Shown here one piece after another: positions 42,896 to 53,008 of a DNA stretch of 64,000 nucleotides (the first letter of the stretch is position 1; the number at the start of each line of letters is the position of its first letter). This DNA comes from Flavobacteriales bacterium. Its GTDB lineage: Bacteria > Bacteroidota > Bacteroidia > Flavobacteriales_D > Crocinitomicaceae. The stretch spans positions 1-64,000 of the forward strand of contig CANJKA010000007.1 of assembly GCA_947474675.1 (NCBI GenBank), in the 5' to 3' direction. The notes beneath the pieces are model-generated. The model did no database searches. It saw only the letters and a program-made list of their open reading frames with translations, and was not told the DNA's origin. Both the position numbers and the translations under genes were made by a program.

Positions 42896-45343
42896 TTATA
42901 CTCTTACTGTTCTTAATATATCCGCAAAAATTCCAGAAGCAGTAACGTCTGCACCAGCACCAGCACCTTTAATTACAAGTGGTTGCTCTTTGTATCTATC
43001 CGTGTAAAATAAAACAACATTATCTTTTCCGTATAGGTGAAAAAGATCGTGATTGGCATTAATATGTTCTAGTCCAACGGATGCTTTTCCATTTTCTAAT
43101 TTAGCAACAAATTTCAAACGACATCCTTCCTTTTCAGCGTTTTCAAATAATTGTTTAAAATGATTTTCATGTTTAATCATTGAAGCATAAAATGCTGGAA
43201 CATCACCTTCCATACATTCTTCAGGAAGAAAAGAATTGCTTTCAATGTCTCCCATTTCCATTTGAATACCCGATTCTCTCGCAAGAATTAATATTTTTCG
43301 CATTACATCTGTTCCACTTAAATCAATTCTTGGGTCTGGTTCAGCATATCCCTCATCTCTCGCTTGTTTTACAACTGAAGAAAATGATTCTGAACCGTTG
43401 TAAGTATTGAAAACAAAATTCAAAGTTCCTGACAAAACAGCTTCAATCTTTACAACTTGATCTCCACTTTGCATCAAGTCTTTTAAAGTTCCAATTACAG
43501 GTAAACTTGCTCCTACGTTTGTTTCATATAAAAACGAAGTATTGTGTTTTTTAGCTAATTTTTTAAGACTAGAATAATTAGAATAACTAGATGAACTGGC
43601 AATTTTATTACAAGCAACAACAGCGATACTTTTACTCAACAACTCACTATAACAGTCAGACACATCTTGGTTGGAAGTAACATCTACAAATACAGAATTA
43701 CGAAGGTTTTTATCCTTTACAAAAGAAATAAATTGGTTTAAATTCATTGCTTCAGAATTTCCTAAACCTTCTTTCCAGTTAATAAGAGAAATACCATTTT
43801 CATTCAATTGCATTTTTTTACTACTTGCAATTCCAATAATATTTACTTGAAGATATAATTGTTCTTTCAAATATTTCTCTTGTTTGTGAAATTGATCTAA
43901 TAATTTTCCACCAACATTTCCAACTCCTACTATAAATAAATTGATCTGTTTGATGTCATCTTCAAAGAAATCTTCGTGTAAAACATTTAAAGCTTTTTGA
44001 ACATCGATAGATTTCACGACTGCAGAAATGTTTTTCTCTGAAGAACCTTGAGCAATTGCACGAATGTTAATTCCATTTCTTCCTAGAGCTCCAAACATTT
44101 TACCAGAAATACCTGGTAAACTTTTCATACTATCACCCACTAAAGCAATAATAGAATGTTCATTTTCTACCTCAATTGGTTCTACTGATCCATTTTTTAT
44201 TTCGTTTTCAAACTCACTATCTACAGAATTTTTGGCAATTATAGCAAACGATTCTTCGACAGCAATACAAATTGAATGCTCGGAAGATGCTTGAGTAATT
44301 AAAATAACATTCACTTTTTCATGTGATAATGCAGAAAATAAACGCATCGAAATTCCTGGTATTCCAACCATTCCAGCACCTTCAAAATTAAGAATAGATA
44401 CTTTTTTAATACTTGTCAATCCACAGATCAAACTTTTATTCTCTTCAGGAACTTCTTTTTCAATTTGAGTTCCGTAATCAGATGGTGCGAAAGTGTTTTT
44501 AATCCATATTGGAATGTTTTTATCCATAACCGGTTGAATTGTTGGAGGATAAATAACTTTTGCTCCGAAATGAGATAATTCCATAGCTTCATGATATGAC
44601 ATTCTTGGAATAACTTTACAGTTAGGAACCAAACGTGGATCCGCTGTCATTACACCACTAACGTCTGTCCAGATCTCTAAAGATTTTGTATTTAAAGCAG
44701 CAGAAACAATTGCGGCACTATAATCTGAACCTCCACGACCAAGAGTAGTTGTGATTCCTTCGATATTAGAAGCAATAAAACCTGGCATGATTAATACATC
44801 TTCTTTTGAAGAATTGACTAATTCAATAATAGCATTGTTTGACTTTTCAAAATCAACTTCAGCTAAGCCAAAATTTTTATTTGTTTTAATAACTAAACGA
44901 GCATCAACCCATTTGATATTGACCTTGTTTGACTTAAATTTTTCTGAAATCAATAGGGAAGAAAGTAGTTCGCCATAACTGATGATTCGATCTTTTGCTC
45001 TTACAGATAATTCATTTATTAAAAAAATACCTTCGCATAAGTTTTCGATTTCATTGCATAATTTTTTTATTTGACTTAAGACAGAACTTTGTTCATTAAG
45101 TGGAATCATTTCCTTTACAGAAGTCAAATGTCTTAACTCAATAATTTTTAATTTCTCTTTGTACTCTTCTTTTTGATTAGCGGCAAGATGTGCAGATTCA
45201 ATAAGTAAATCTGTAACACCACTCATTGCGGAAACGACAACAAAAGTTTTATTTTTTACGGCTGCTTGTTGAACTATCTCAACAATTTTTAGAATATTTT
45301 CGGAATTGGCAACAGAAGTTCCTCCAAATTTTAATACCTGCAT
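42896..45343 (-). CDS. thrA: Bifunctional aspartokinase / homoserine dehydrogenase I
   Basis: ATG 45343 starts MQVLKFGGTSVANSENI, the standard N-terminus; the frame stays open upstream to 45418 but that part is leader. Residues about 1-295 are the aspartokinase, with TTLGRGGSDYSAA. Two ACT-like regulatory domains follow (about 315-460, with FEGAGMVGIPGIS and SLPGISGKMFGALG), then homoserine dehydrogenase (about 470-815, with VGVGNVGGKLLDQF, YETNVGASLPVIGTL, GTLNFVFN and EPDPRIDLSGTDV). It performs the first and third steps from aspartate to threonine, and the ACT domains should allow threonine feedback. Preceded by a Thr-rich leader peptide. Confidence 0.96.
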   Translation of the reverse strand: MQVLKFGGTSVANSENILKIVEIVQQAAVKNKTFVVVSAMSGVTDLLIESAHLAANQKEEYKEKLKIIELRHLTSVKEMIPLNEQSSVLSQIKKLCNEIENLCEGIFLINELSVRAKDRIISYGELLSSLLISEKFKSNKVNIKWVDARLVIKTNKNFGLAEVDFEKSNNAIIELVNSSKEDVLIMPGFIASNIEGITTTLGRGGSDYSAAIVSAALNTKSLEIWTDVSGVMTADPRLVPNCKVIPRMSYHEAMELSHFGAKVIYPPTIQPVMDKNIPIWIKNTFAPSDYGTQIEKEVPEENKSLICGLTSIKKVSILNFEGAGMVGIPGISMRLFSALSHEKVNVILITQASSEHSICIAVEESFAIIAKNSVDSEFENEIKNGSVEPIEVENEHSIIALVGDSMKSLPGISGKMFGALGRNGINIRAIAQGSSEKNISAVVKSIDVQKALNVLHEDFFEDDIKQINLFIVGVGNVGGKLLDQFHKQEKYLKEQLYLQVNIIGIASSKKMQLNENGISLINWKEGLGNSEAMNLNQFISFVKDKNLRNSVFVDVTSNQDVSDCYSELLSKSIAVVACNKIASSSSYSNYSSLKKLAKKHNTSFLYETNVGASLPVIGTLKDLMQSGDQVVKIEAVLSGTLNFVFNTYNGSESFSSVVKQARDEGYAEPDPRIDLSGTDVMRKILILARESGIQMEMGDIESNSFLPEECMEGDVPAFYASMIKHENHFKQLFENAEKEGCRLKFVAKLENGKASVGLEHINANHDLFHLYGKDNVVLFYTDRYKEQPLVIKGAGAGADVTASGIFADILRTVRV

Positions 45344-45576
45344 AGGATGCAAAATTGATAATGAATAAATAAGATTGTTATAAACTAAAGAGTTCAACTG
45401 ATTAGTATATATAGCCATTTGGCCTGACGGAGGTATATAGACAAAACCCTAAAGGGTAATCTTCGTGTTCGTTGTAGTTGAAATAATAGAAGAAGACATA
45501 ATAAAACTGTTCAACACTTCTAGTGTTGAATCAATAATATTATATAATTTGTTTTCTTTCATTATTTGCAAATATA
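45344..45576 (-). promoter_or_regulatory. Threonine operon leader region
   Basis: This 5' region holds a TATATTTG -7 box (minus strand 45576-45569; no clear TTG at -33), a perfect 9-bp hairpin TTCAACACT-AGA-AGTGTTGAA (45510-45530), the leader peptide, and then about 105 nt to thrA. A weak ACCC-TTTA-GGGT hairpin followed by TTTTG overlaps the peptide stop, and TATATACC/GGCTATATA arms follow. The position of the peptide suggests transcription attenuation, but I cannot identify a convincing strong terminator stem, so the mechanism is open. Confidence 0.6.
45449..45499 (-). CDS. thrL: Threonine operon leader peptide
   Basis: A 16-codon ORF reads MSSSIISTTTNTKITL, with five Thr and three Ile in its last twelve residues, and stops 105 nt before thrA. 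Thr/Ile-rich leaders control thrABC in enterobacteria because threonine and isoleucine are the end products. An in-frame ATG at 45562 would extend it to 37 residues, but it coincides with the expected transcription start. It is far too short to be seen by usual gene finders. The chance of such a composition exactly before thrA is low. Confidence 0.75.
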   Translation of the reverse strand: MSSSIISTTTNTKITL

Positions 45577-45653
45577 TACAAATTATACTCTAAAAAAACT
45601 ATTCGATTATTTTTTGTTAAAAAACTATCGGTTTAAGGGATGATTGATCGTTT

Positions 45654-48600
45654 TTAATTTTCAACGACATTTTGAAATTCAATAGTAAATTTTGTCCCAT
45701 TATTAACTTCTAAATCAATCTCTCCATCAATTTGATCTGTTAATGAAATTACCAATTGCATACCTAAAGACTCAGTTTCTCTAAAATCAATTGTTGAAGG
45801 GAAGCCTTTACCATTGTCTTCAATTATCAGAACAACATTTTTATCTAGTTGATTTAAACTGATTTTAATATTGCCTGTTTTATTATTTGGATAGGCATAT
45901 TTCAAAGAATTGGTAATTAATTCGTTAATAATTAATCCACAAGGAATCGCCGAGTCTAAATCTAAAAAAACTGTTTCGAGTTCTAGAGAAAGCTCTATCA
46001 GTTTATTTTGATTGTATGATTGAAAAAGATTTGTCGCGATACTTCTAATATATTCGGAAAAATTAATTGTAGAAAAATCTTTTGTTTGGTATAATAATTC
46101 ATGTATTAGAGACATTGAACGAATTCGATCTTGACTATTTTTGAGTAGATCTAACGTCTGTTGGTCTGTAATTGTTGATGACTGTAAATTTAAAATACTC
46201 GAGATGATTTGTAGATTATTTTTAACACGATGATGAACTTCTTTCAAAAGGATTTCTTTTTCATCAAGTGATTGTTTTATTTGCACTTCAGCAATTTTTC
46301 TTTCAGTTATATTACTAATAAATAAAACTAAACCAACAACTTCTTCATCTAAATATTTCGGTCCAACATGTGTTATAAAATAGGCTTTTTCTCCATTAGA
46401 ATCAGTGCCTTCTGTTTCATATTGAGCTGATTTTAAACCATTAAAGATAGATTCATGTGCCGCTTTAATTTCAGCATGGTGTCTTTCATTTACAAAAAGA
46501 TAAACACTTTTTTTAACGATTTCATCTTTTGAATAATTTCCAGAAACGAAATTAATAAATTGAATTTTTTCATCTTTGTCAGTAATCATAATGATTTCAG
46601 GAGAAGTTTCAATTAGAGATCGATATTTTTCCTCACTTTGTTTGATTTTATCTTCCGCAATTTTCCTTTCAGATAAATCCATATCAGACCCTGAAACCCT
46701 TATTGGAACATTATTTTTATCACGTAAAATATACCCTCTAGAAAGAATGGGAATATATTCTCCAAATTTATTAATTAATCGACATTCAATTTCATAAGAC
46801 GTAGTTCCATTATAAAGAGATTCTTTAAATGAATTTTCTACTCTTTCACGGTCTTCAGGATGAACATAATTAGGATAAATACTTGGAATCAATTCTATTT
46901 CATTTTCTTTGTATCCAAACATCGACCACCATCTTGGAGAATAATAAAGTGAGTTTTCAATTAAATCCCAATCCCACCAACCATCATTTGTTCCTGCCAA
47001 AACAAGTTGTAAACGTTCTTCACTTTTTTCAAGATTAAATTCTGTTATTTTTCGCTGTGTAATATCAAATCCATATCCAATAACTTGTTTAAGTTCATTA
47101 TTAGAATTATAAATAGGAACCATACCTCTCAAAAAAGTGTTCTTTGAACCGTCAATATTTAAGAATGTATTTTCCCATTCTTGGACTTGCCCTTTTGCTT
47201 GTACCTCTAAAAAATTTGCATGTAACGTTTGAGCTGTATCATCGTCTATATTTCTATATTTATTATAATCGAAATCATCTTTACCGATAATAAATTTTCT
47301 CAGTTCAGGATCTTTAACAGCTGATGGATTGACAAAAATATATTTATGGTTTTTATCAAAAACTACAATTTCTGTAGGAACATTGTTCAATATACTTTCA
47401 TAAAATTCTTTTTGATTTTCAAGTTCATTCTCTGCTTTTTTTCGACTTGTAATATCAATTACGGTTGCTTGTAATATTCTTTCTCCTCCGTAATTAAATG
47501 CAGAAAGTAATACTTCGGCAGGAAAGACTTCACCATTTTTGCGTTTATGTATCCATTCAAATCTGTTGATCCCTTTATCAAATGCTATTTGAACCATTTC
47601 ATTCGATTTTACAAATGAATTTTGTCCATCAACTTGAATTTCAGGAGAAATATCTGAAGGGTGGCAATTTGTGAATTCAACCTTTTCCGTGAATCCAAAC
47701 AATTCTAAAGTTTTAGGGTTTCCATCGATAAATCCTTTCTGATTTAAAAGCATTATCGCATCATTTGATCCAGAATAAATCGCTTCTAATTTCTCTTTAC
47801 TTTGTTGTAATTCTTCTTCAGCTAATTTACGATCAGAAATATCTGTTTTGGTTCCTACAACACGCAGTGGATTTCTATTTTCGTCCCACACTATAACTTT
47901 ACCTCTATCCAAGATCCATTTATATGTTTCGTCTTTGCATAAAACTCTATGTTCTGTTGAATAGTATGGAATCTCTAATCTAAAATGTTTTTCTAATTCC
48001 TCTGTTACCATTTCTAGATCGTCAGGATGGATTCTGGAAGTGTATACTTCTAAAGAAGTATCAATTTCATTAGGTTCGAAACCTAATATTTCAGACCACC
48101 TAGATGATCTATATATTTCATTAGATTCAAGATTCCAATCCCACATCCCATCGGTACTTGCTTCAATTGCAAATTTCCATCTCTCTTCTTTTTGATTAAT
48201 TTCATCTTTTGCTTTTTTCAATTCTTGACTTTCTATTGCGAATGCAATATAATCAGAGATAGATTTTGAAAATGCTAATTCTGCATCACTCCATTTTCTT
48301 TTCTTTCCAACATGCTCATGACAAATAACACCGATAATTTCTGTCCCTTTTTGAACAGGAATATCTAACATAGAAGTGATATTATTTTCGATAAAATAGT
48401 CTTCCAATTCAAATAATGATTGATGAATGCTAACATCATTAGCAATTAATTTTTTATTTTGAATTATTTCTTTGTAATATATTTCACAATTTTTTTTGTA
48501 AATAACACCCCCTTCAAGTATTTCGTTTGAACTGAGTTTATAGATAAATTCTGACTTTAGATTATCCTCTTTCAATATCCAAAAACTAACTCTTTCACAA

Positions 48601-50105
48601 TTTAAAATTTCTGCTGTCTTTTGTATGATTGCTTTTAAACGGTCATTATATTCAATATCATTAGGCAATCTATTCAATTCTAAAAGAGCATTCTGATGAT
48701 TTAGAAGTTCAAGATTTTTTTGATTTTTGATTTTTTCAAGTTTTTTTTGATTGGTAATATCAATAATATACCCATGACAAATAACTGTCCCATCCTTTAA
48801 TAATTCAGGTTTTGAATTTCCTCTTAACCATCTGATTTCATCTGATTTTAAAACAATTCTAAAATCATGTTCCCAATTAATTAATGATTTCATGGAATTA
48901 TAGGTAGAATTAACTAATTCTTCTAAATCATCAGGATGAACACATTTTAATACATTATCCGCATCTTTTAACACCTCTTCTGGAGTAATACCAAACAAAT
49001 CATGTACACCATTACTAACAAATGGAAATGTTGTAACATCATCTGTTGAAAGTTGCACTTGATAAATAACACCAGGGACTTGAGATGCATGTCTTAACAA
49101 AAGAGTGTTTTTTTCTTCTTCTTTTATTCTATTTTCACTATTTTTTCTATCAGTAATATCTTCAATCATGCAAAGATGATAAGGATTTTCTTGATCATCT
49201 GTATCAATAGGACTGATAGACATATCCACCCAAACGATAGAACCATCCGGTCTTATATATCTTTTTGTTTGTTTATAATTTAGAATGTCATTTTTAAGCA
49301 TTTTTTTCATATTATTCAAGTCATCTTGAATATCGTCTGGATGAGTATAACTTTCCCATCCTATTATTTTTATATCGCTTTCATTTCTACCTACAATTTC
49401 AGCATATTTCAAATTCAACTCATTTATTTCTCCAGAAATTGAATTTGCAACTGATATTCCTAGTGGAGCTGTTTCAAAAATTGTTCTAAATCTTTTTTCA
49501 CTCTTTGTAAGTTCTGCTTGATTTTTTACCAATTCTTCAAAAATTCTTTTGGTTTTTTTATCGAAAATGGTTGTCATTATTGCTAGCATGCAAGCCAACC
49601 CTATGTATGATGTGGTAAGATAAATTGGGAATTTTTCTTGTGAAAGAACATTAATTATTTTTATTCCTTTTATATCTAATAATCCAAAAAACATTATTAA
49701 TAAAACACTTAATATCAACCAAATACTTGTAGAAATACTTTTCCCAAGCATCAAGAAAGAAGCCATTGGTAATAAGATAATCCAAGCTAAACTAGGAGAA
49801 TGAACTCCTCCAGTAAAATATACATCACAAGCTAAACATAAATAAGCTACACTATTTCCAACATTAACAGTTTGCTTGTGATTAAAAAGTTTAGTGAAAA
49901 ACAAAAACAATATAAATGACAATGATAAACCAGCCCCCATCATTATATAAAACCCCTGAATGCTTTCTATAAAAAAATTGTTAGCCGAATAAATGATAAA
50001 AAAGCAAATTGCTGAACAAATAAAATTTACTAAAATTGTTTCTTCAAACAATTTTTGCCCTTCACTTTCTGATTTATAGTTTAATATTTTTGAAAAGTCT
50101 AACAT
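45654..50105 (-). CDS. Multi-PAS membrane sensor histidine kinase (HisKA_2 type)
   Basis: The 1483-residue kinase begins with about six membrane helices (residues 25-185). At least seven PAS-like modules follow: FRTIFETAPLG (about 205), SQVPGVIYQV (about 335), FAIEASTDGMWDW (about 650), LEAIYSGSNDA (about 775), FYESILNNVPTE (about 900), LQLVLAGTNDGWWDW (about 1025) and YRSLIETSPE (about 1150). A GAF domain (about 470-625, ILNCERVSFWIL) lies between the second and third. The kinase core has KEVHHRVKNNLQIISSILNLQ with the phospho-His, NELITNSLKYAYP and EDNGKGF. No response regulator is adjacent on this strand; the LuxR-type regulator at 56750 is one possible partner. Ligands cannot be predicted. 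Confidence 0.92.
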   Translation of the reverse strand: MLDFSKILNYKSESEGQKLFEETILVNFICSAICFFIIYSANNFFIESIQGFYIMMGAGLSLSFILFLFFTKLFNHKQTVNVGNSVAYLCLACDVYFTGGVHSPSLAWIILLPMASFLMLGKSISTSIWLILSVLLIMFFGLLDIKGIKIINVLSQEKFPIYLTTSYIGLACMLAIMTTIFDKKTKRIFEELVKNQAELTKSEKRFRTIFETAPLGISVANSISGEINELNLKYAEIVGRNESDIKIIGWESYTHPDDIQDDLNNMKKMLKNDILNYKQTKRYIRPDGSIVWVDMSISPIDTDDQENPYHLCMIEDITDRKNSENRIKEEEKNTLLLRHASQVPGVIYQVQLSTDDVTTFPFVSNGVHDLFGITPEEVLKDADNVLKCVHPDDLEELVNSTYNSMKSLINWEHDFRIVLKSDEIRWLRGNSKPELLKDGTVICHGYIIDITNQKKLEKIKNQKNLELLNHQNALLELNRLPNDIEYNDRLKAIIQKTAEILNCERVSFWILKEDNLKSEFIYKLSSNEILEGGVIYKKNCEIYYKEIIQNKKLIANDVSIHQSLFELEDYFIENNITSMLDIPVQKGTEIIGVICHEHVGKKRKWSDAELAFSKSISDYIAFAIESQELKKAKDEINQKEERWKFAIEASTDGMWDWNLESNEIYRSSRWSEILGFEPNEIDTSLEVYTSRIHPDDLEMVTEELEKHFRLEIPYYSTEHRVLCKDETYKWILDRGKVIVWDENRNPLRVVGTKTDISDRKLAEEELQQSKEKLEAIYSGSNDAIMLLNQKGFIDGNPKTLELFGFTEKVEFTNCHPSDISPEIQVDGQNSFVKSNEMVQIAFDKGINRFEWIHKRKNGEVFPAEVLLSAFNYGGERILQATVIDITSRKKAENELENQKEFYESILNNVPTEIVVFDKNHKYIFVNPSAVKDPELRKFIIGKDDFDYNKYRNIDDDTAQTLHANFLEVQAKGQVQEWENTFLNIDGSKNTFLRGMVPIYNSNNELKQVIGYGFDITQRKITEFNLEKSEERLQLVLAGTNDGWWDWDLIENSLYYSPRWWSMFGYKENEIELIPSIYPNYVHPEDRERVENSFKESLYNGTTSYEIECRLINKFGEYIPILSRGYILRDKNNVPIRVSGSDMDLSERKIAEDKIKQSEEKYRSLIETSPEIIMITDKDEKIQFINFVSGNYSKDEIVKKSVYLFVNERHHAEIKAAHESIFNGLKSAQYETEGTDSNGEKAYFITHVGPKYLDEEVVGLVLFISNITERKIAEVQIKQSLDEKEILLKEVHHRVKNNLQIISSILNLQSSTITDQQTLDLLKNSQDRIRSMSLIHELLYQTKDFSTINFSEYIRSIATNLFQSYNQNKLIELSLELETVFLDLDSAIPCGLIINELITNSLKYAYPNNKTGNIKISLNQLDKNVVLIIEDNGKGFPSTIDFRETESLGMQLVISLTDQIDGEIDLEVNNGTKFTIEFQNVVEN

Positions 50106-50140
50106 TAATTTTTTCTCTTAATGGCTAATTTAATGTAAAA

Positions 50141-51019
50141 TCATTGATTTGTCACCTTCTTTGATGGAATACTATAAAATATTAAACCTGTAAATATTCC
50201 AATTGCACCATATATTTCAGTCTGGGTGAATATTTCTCCTTTATAAACATAACTTGTAATAGATGCAAAAACTGGTTCTAATGAAAATATCATCATCGTA
50301 TAAATGGTACTAACGTATTTTTGTGCCCAAACCGTTACAAAAAAGCAAAAGAACGTTCCAACAACCCCAAGATATAATAATTCTCTTATAAATCCTTTTT
50401 CAAATTGAATTTCATTTCCTCCCGAATGCATCCCTAAAGCTATTAACGAAAGAACTGACCCAAATAAAAATTGATAAAATACCAAACTTAAGAAATCTGT
50501 TTTTCGTACAAATATTCCAGATAATATTATATGACCTGCACAAATAAATGCACCTATAAATGTTATAATATCCCCAATATTATATTTCCCCCCTAAATTT
50601 GAATTTGTTAAAAAATAAATCCCAACAACAATGATTGAAATTGATATTATTTGTTGTTTTGTTATTTTATATTTCCCTAAAATTACTAGTATCAATGGAA
50701 CAATTATTACAGCTGAACTTGTTATAAAAGCACTGTGATTGGAAGAAGTAAATTTTAAGCCTATTGTCTGTACAATGTATATTCCTGCTAAAAAGAGTCC
50801 AATAATAAATCCTTTTTTTATTGAATCCTTATTTTTTAAACATTCATTGTTTTTTGAAACTAAAATATATAAAAATAGAATTAATGCTGCAATACCATTT
50901 CTTAAGGTTGAAAGGAGGTATGGATCTATAACTGAAGAAACGTTTTTAATTACAACAAATGTACTCCCCCAAATCATGCAACAAATTAGTAATGCAAGAA
51001 TTGGAATTTGTTTTTTCAT
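50141..51019 (-). CDS. EamA/DMT-superfamily transporter
   Basis: The 292-residue protein has about ten hydrophobic helices in two EamA repeats, starting LLICCMIWGSTFVVIKNV and with the second repeat around FIGAFICAGHIILSG; the conserved SLEPVFASITSYVYKGE occurs near helix 9. Such proteins export metabolites or amino acids. It lies 35 nt upstream of the PAS kinase start on the same strand and may be co-transcribed. Substrate unknown. Confidence 0.88.
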   Translation of the reverse strand: MKKQIPILALLICCMIWGSTFVVIKNVSSVIDPYLLSTLRNGIAALILFLYILVSKNNECLKNKDSIKKGFIIGLFLAGIYIVQTIGLKFTSSNHSAFITSSAVIIVPLILVILGKYKITKQQIISISIIVVGIYFLTNSNLGGKYNIGDIITFIGAFICAGHIILSGIFVRKTDFLSLVFYQFLFGSVLSLIALGMHSGGNEIQFEKGFIRELLYLGVVGTFFCFFVTVWAQKYVSTIYTMMIFSLEPVFASITSYVYKGEIFTQTEIYGAIGIFTGLIFYSIPSKKVTNQ

Positions 51020-51092
51020 TTCAGTATTTTAATAGTAGACGAATTTACTATTTTTATTTAAATGTTTTGATTTAGATTGAAATTATTTTACG

Positions 51093-51123
51093 TAAAAATA
51101 CAGCGCTCATTTCTGAACGCTGT
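51093..51123 (-). terminator. Terminator downstream of recA
   Basis: On the minus strand ACAGCG (51123-51118) pairs with CGCTGT (51105-51100) around a 12-nt loop, followed by ATTTTTAC. It lies 17 nt after the recA stop. Confidence 0.65.
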
Positions 51124-51139
51124 TCTTAACGATATGCAG

Positions 51140-52174
51140 TTAGTCTTGCTCCAACATTGGTACTACTGTACCTGGTGTAGCAAGAGCATCTTTGATCTTC
51201 AGTTCTAATTCTAACATTAATTCTGGATTATCTAAAATTAATTGTTTTACAGAATCTCTTCCTTGACCTAATCTAGTTTCTCCATATGAGAACCATGATC
51301 CACTTTTCTTCAATATATTTAAGTCAACCCCTAAATCAACAATTTCTCCAACTTTTGAAATTCCTCCTCCGTACATGATATCGAATTCTGCTTTTCTGAA
51401 AGGGGGTGCTAATTTGTTTTTAACCACTTTTACTTTAACTCTATTTCCAATAATTTCATCTCCGTCTTTGATTTGACTTGCTCTTCTAATATCTATTCTA
51501 ACTGAAGAATAAAATTTCAAAGCATTTCCTCCAGTTGTTGTTTCTGGATTTCCGAACATTACCCCAATTTTTTCACGAAGTTGGTTAATGAAAATACAAC
51601 AACATCCCGCTTTGTTTATTGAACCCGTTAACTTTCTTAAAGCTTTTGACATTAAACGTGCTTGCAATCCCATTTGTGAATCACCCATTTCACCTTCGAT
51701 TTCAGCTTTTGGTGTCAATGCTGCAACTGAATCAATCACAACAATATCAACTGCTCCGGAACGAATTAGATTATCTGCAATTTCTAATGCTTGCTCACCG
51801 TTATCAGGTTGTGAGATTAATAAATTTCCTATATCAACACCTAATTTTTGTGCGTAAAATTGATCGAATGCGTGCTCAGCATCTATAAATGCTGCTATTC
51901 CACCTGCTTTTTGACATTCAGCTATTGCATGAATTGCCAATGTCGTTTTACCAGAAGATTCTGGCCCGTATATTTCTACTACTCTTCCTTTTGGGAAACC
52001 ATTGATTCCTAAAGCTAAATCCAATGTTATTGAACCTGTTTGAATTACTTCAATATCTGTCAAAGGTGCATCTCCTAATTTCATTACTGTTCCTTTTCCA
52101 AATGCTTTGTCTAATTTCTCCATTGTTAATTGAAGAGCTTTTAATTTGTCTGAATTTACTTCTTTAACTGCCAT
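51140..52174 (-). CDS. recA: Recombinase A
   Basis: ATG 52174 ([14 protein letters not shown]) gives 344 residues, the usual size; 21 further in-frame codons upstream lack conservation. Motifs include [19 protein letters not shown] (Walker A), [21 protein letters not shown] (Walker B and loop L1), [32 protein letters not shown] (loop L2 region, residues about 195-225) and the C-terminal [18 protein letters not shown]. It catalyses strand exchange and activates LexA-type self-cleavage. An inverted repeat lies upstream (52279-52295). Confidence 0.97.
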   Translation of the reverse strand: MAVKEVNSDKLKALQLTMEKLDKAFGKGTVMKLGDAPLTDIEVIQTGSITLDLALGINGFPKGRVVEIYGPESSGKTTLAIHAIAECQKAGGIAAFIDAEHAFDQFYAQKLGVDIGNLLISQPDNGEQALEIADNLIRSGAVDIVVIDSVAALTPKAEIEGEMGDSQMGLQARLMSKALRKLTGSINKAGCCCIFINQLREKIGVMFGNPETTTGGNALKFYSSVRIDIRRASQIKDGDEIIGNRVKVKVVKNKLAPPFRKAEFDIMYGGGISKVGEIVDLGVDLNILKKSGSWFSYGETRLGQGRDSVKQLILDNPELMLELELKIKDALATPGTVVPMLEQD

Positions 52175-52278
52175 ATCGTTTTTTTTATTTCGAAAGTTAA
52201 GATGATCGTTAGCATCTTTAAATTCGAAGGTTAACATTATTTGTTTGTTTTAATTTTTACAAAGGTGCATGCACGTGT

Positions 52279-52295
52279 ACGTAATCTATTTACGT
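52279..52295. promoter_or_regulatory. Inverted repeat upstream of recA, possible SOS operator
   Basis: ACGTAA-TCTAT-TTACGT is an exact 6-bp inverted repeat about 105 nt before the recA start and beside a CACCTTTG box that resembles a -7 element (minus strand). LexA sites in this group are poorly known to me, so the assignment is tentative; it also lies close to the bcp 3' end. Confidence 0.35.
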
Positions 52296-52310
52296 TCATG
52301 TAAAATAATT

Positions 52311-52778
52311 CTAAAAGTTTTCTAAAATCTCTTCTACATGTGCCTTTGTCTTTGGTTTATCAATGATTGCAACAATTATCCCTTTTTCATTTATTAGAAA
52401 CGTTGTACGGTGAATTCCATCATACGTTTTCCCCATGAACTTTTTTGTTCCCCATACACCAAAAGCTTGAATAACTTCTTTACTTTCGTCTGCAAGCAAA
52501 GGAAATGGAATTTGTTGCTTTTCAATAAAATTAAGATGCGATTTTTCAGAATCAGCGCTGACTCCTATTATCTGAATTCCTTGTTCTAACAATTCTGTGT
52601 AATTATCGCGAATATTACAAGCTTGATTTATACAACCAGGAGTTTGATCTTTTGGGTAAAAATAGATTACCCATTTTTTTCCGTCAAAATTATTTGAATT
52701 GATTACATTTCCATTTTGATCTTTACATTCAAAATGTGGGGCTATGTCTCCAACTTTTAGAAATTTTAATTTGCTCAT
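52311..52778 (-). CDS. bcp: Thioredoxin-dependent thiol peroxidase (BCP/PrxQ type)
   Basis: The 155-residue peroxiredoxin has IYFYPKDQTPGCINQACNIRD, with peroxidatic C49 and resolving C54 five residues apart, as in PrxQ. Later segments GVSADSEKSHLNFIEKQ and RTTFLINEKGIIV are standard. It reduces hydroperoxides using thioredoxin. It lies upstream of recA on the same strand with a 136-nt gap. Confidence 0.95.
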   Translation of the reverse strand: MSKLKFLKVGDIAPHFECKDQNGNVINSNNFDGKKWVIYFYPKDQTPGCINQACNIRDNYTELLEQGIQIIGVSADSEKSHLNFIEKQQIPFPLLADESKEVIQAFGVWGTKKFMGKTYDGIHRTTFLINEKGIIVAIIDKPKTKAHVEEILENF

Positions 52779-53008
52779 TATTTAAACGTTTATTTGACGA
52801 TTTACTAATCAAATGTAAATCGAATATTTGAATTAACAAGCAAGTTAGTGATTTTTTTTTAATAAAAAATAGAAAATAATTTCTATTCTCTTTATCCATT
52901 AAATTGTTGAACACCCGTTTTTAAAGACTTTTAGCCATTTAAAGCGGTCATGATTTTATTTAAAAAATGATTAATTTTTAATCTAATATTTGTTGTTATT
53001 ATCGTCTT

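Noticed and set aside
45343..45418. Longer start for thrA at 45418
   Set aside because: The extra 25 residues do not resemble aspartokinase, whereas MQVLKFGGTSV at 45343 is the conserved start; the region is better read as untranslated leader after thrL.
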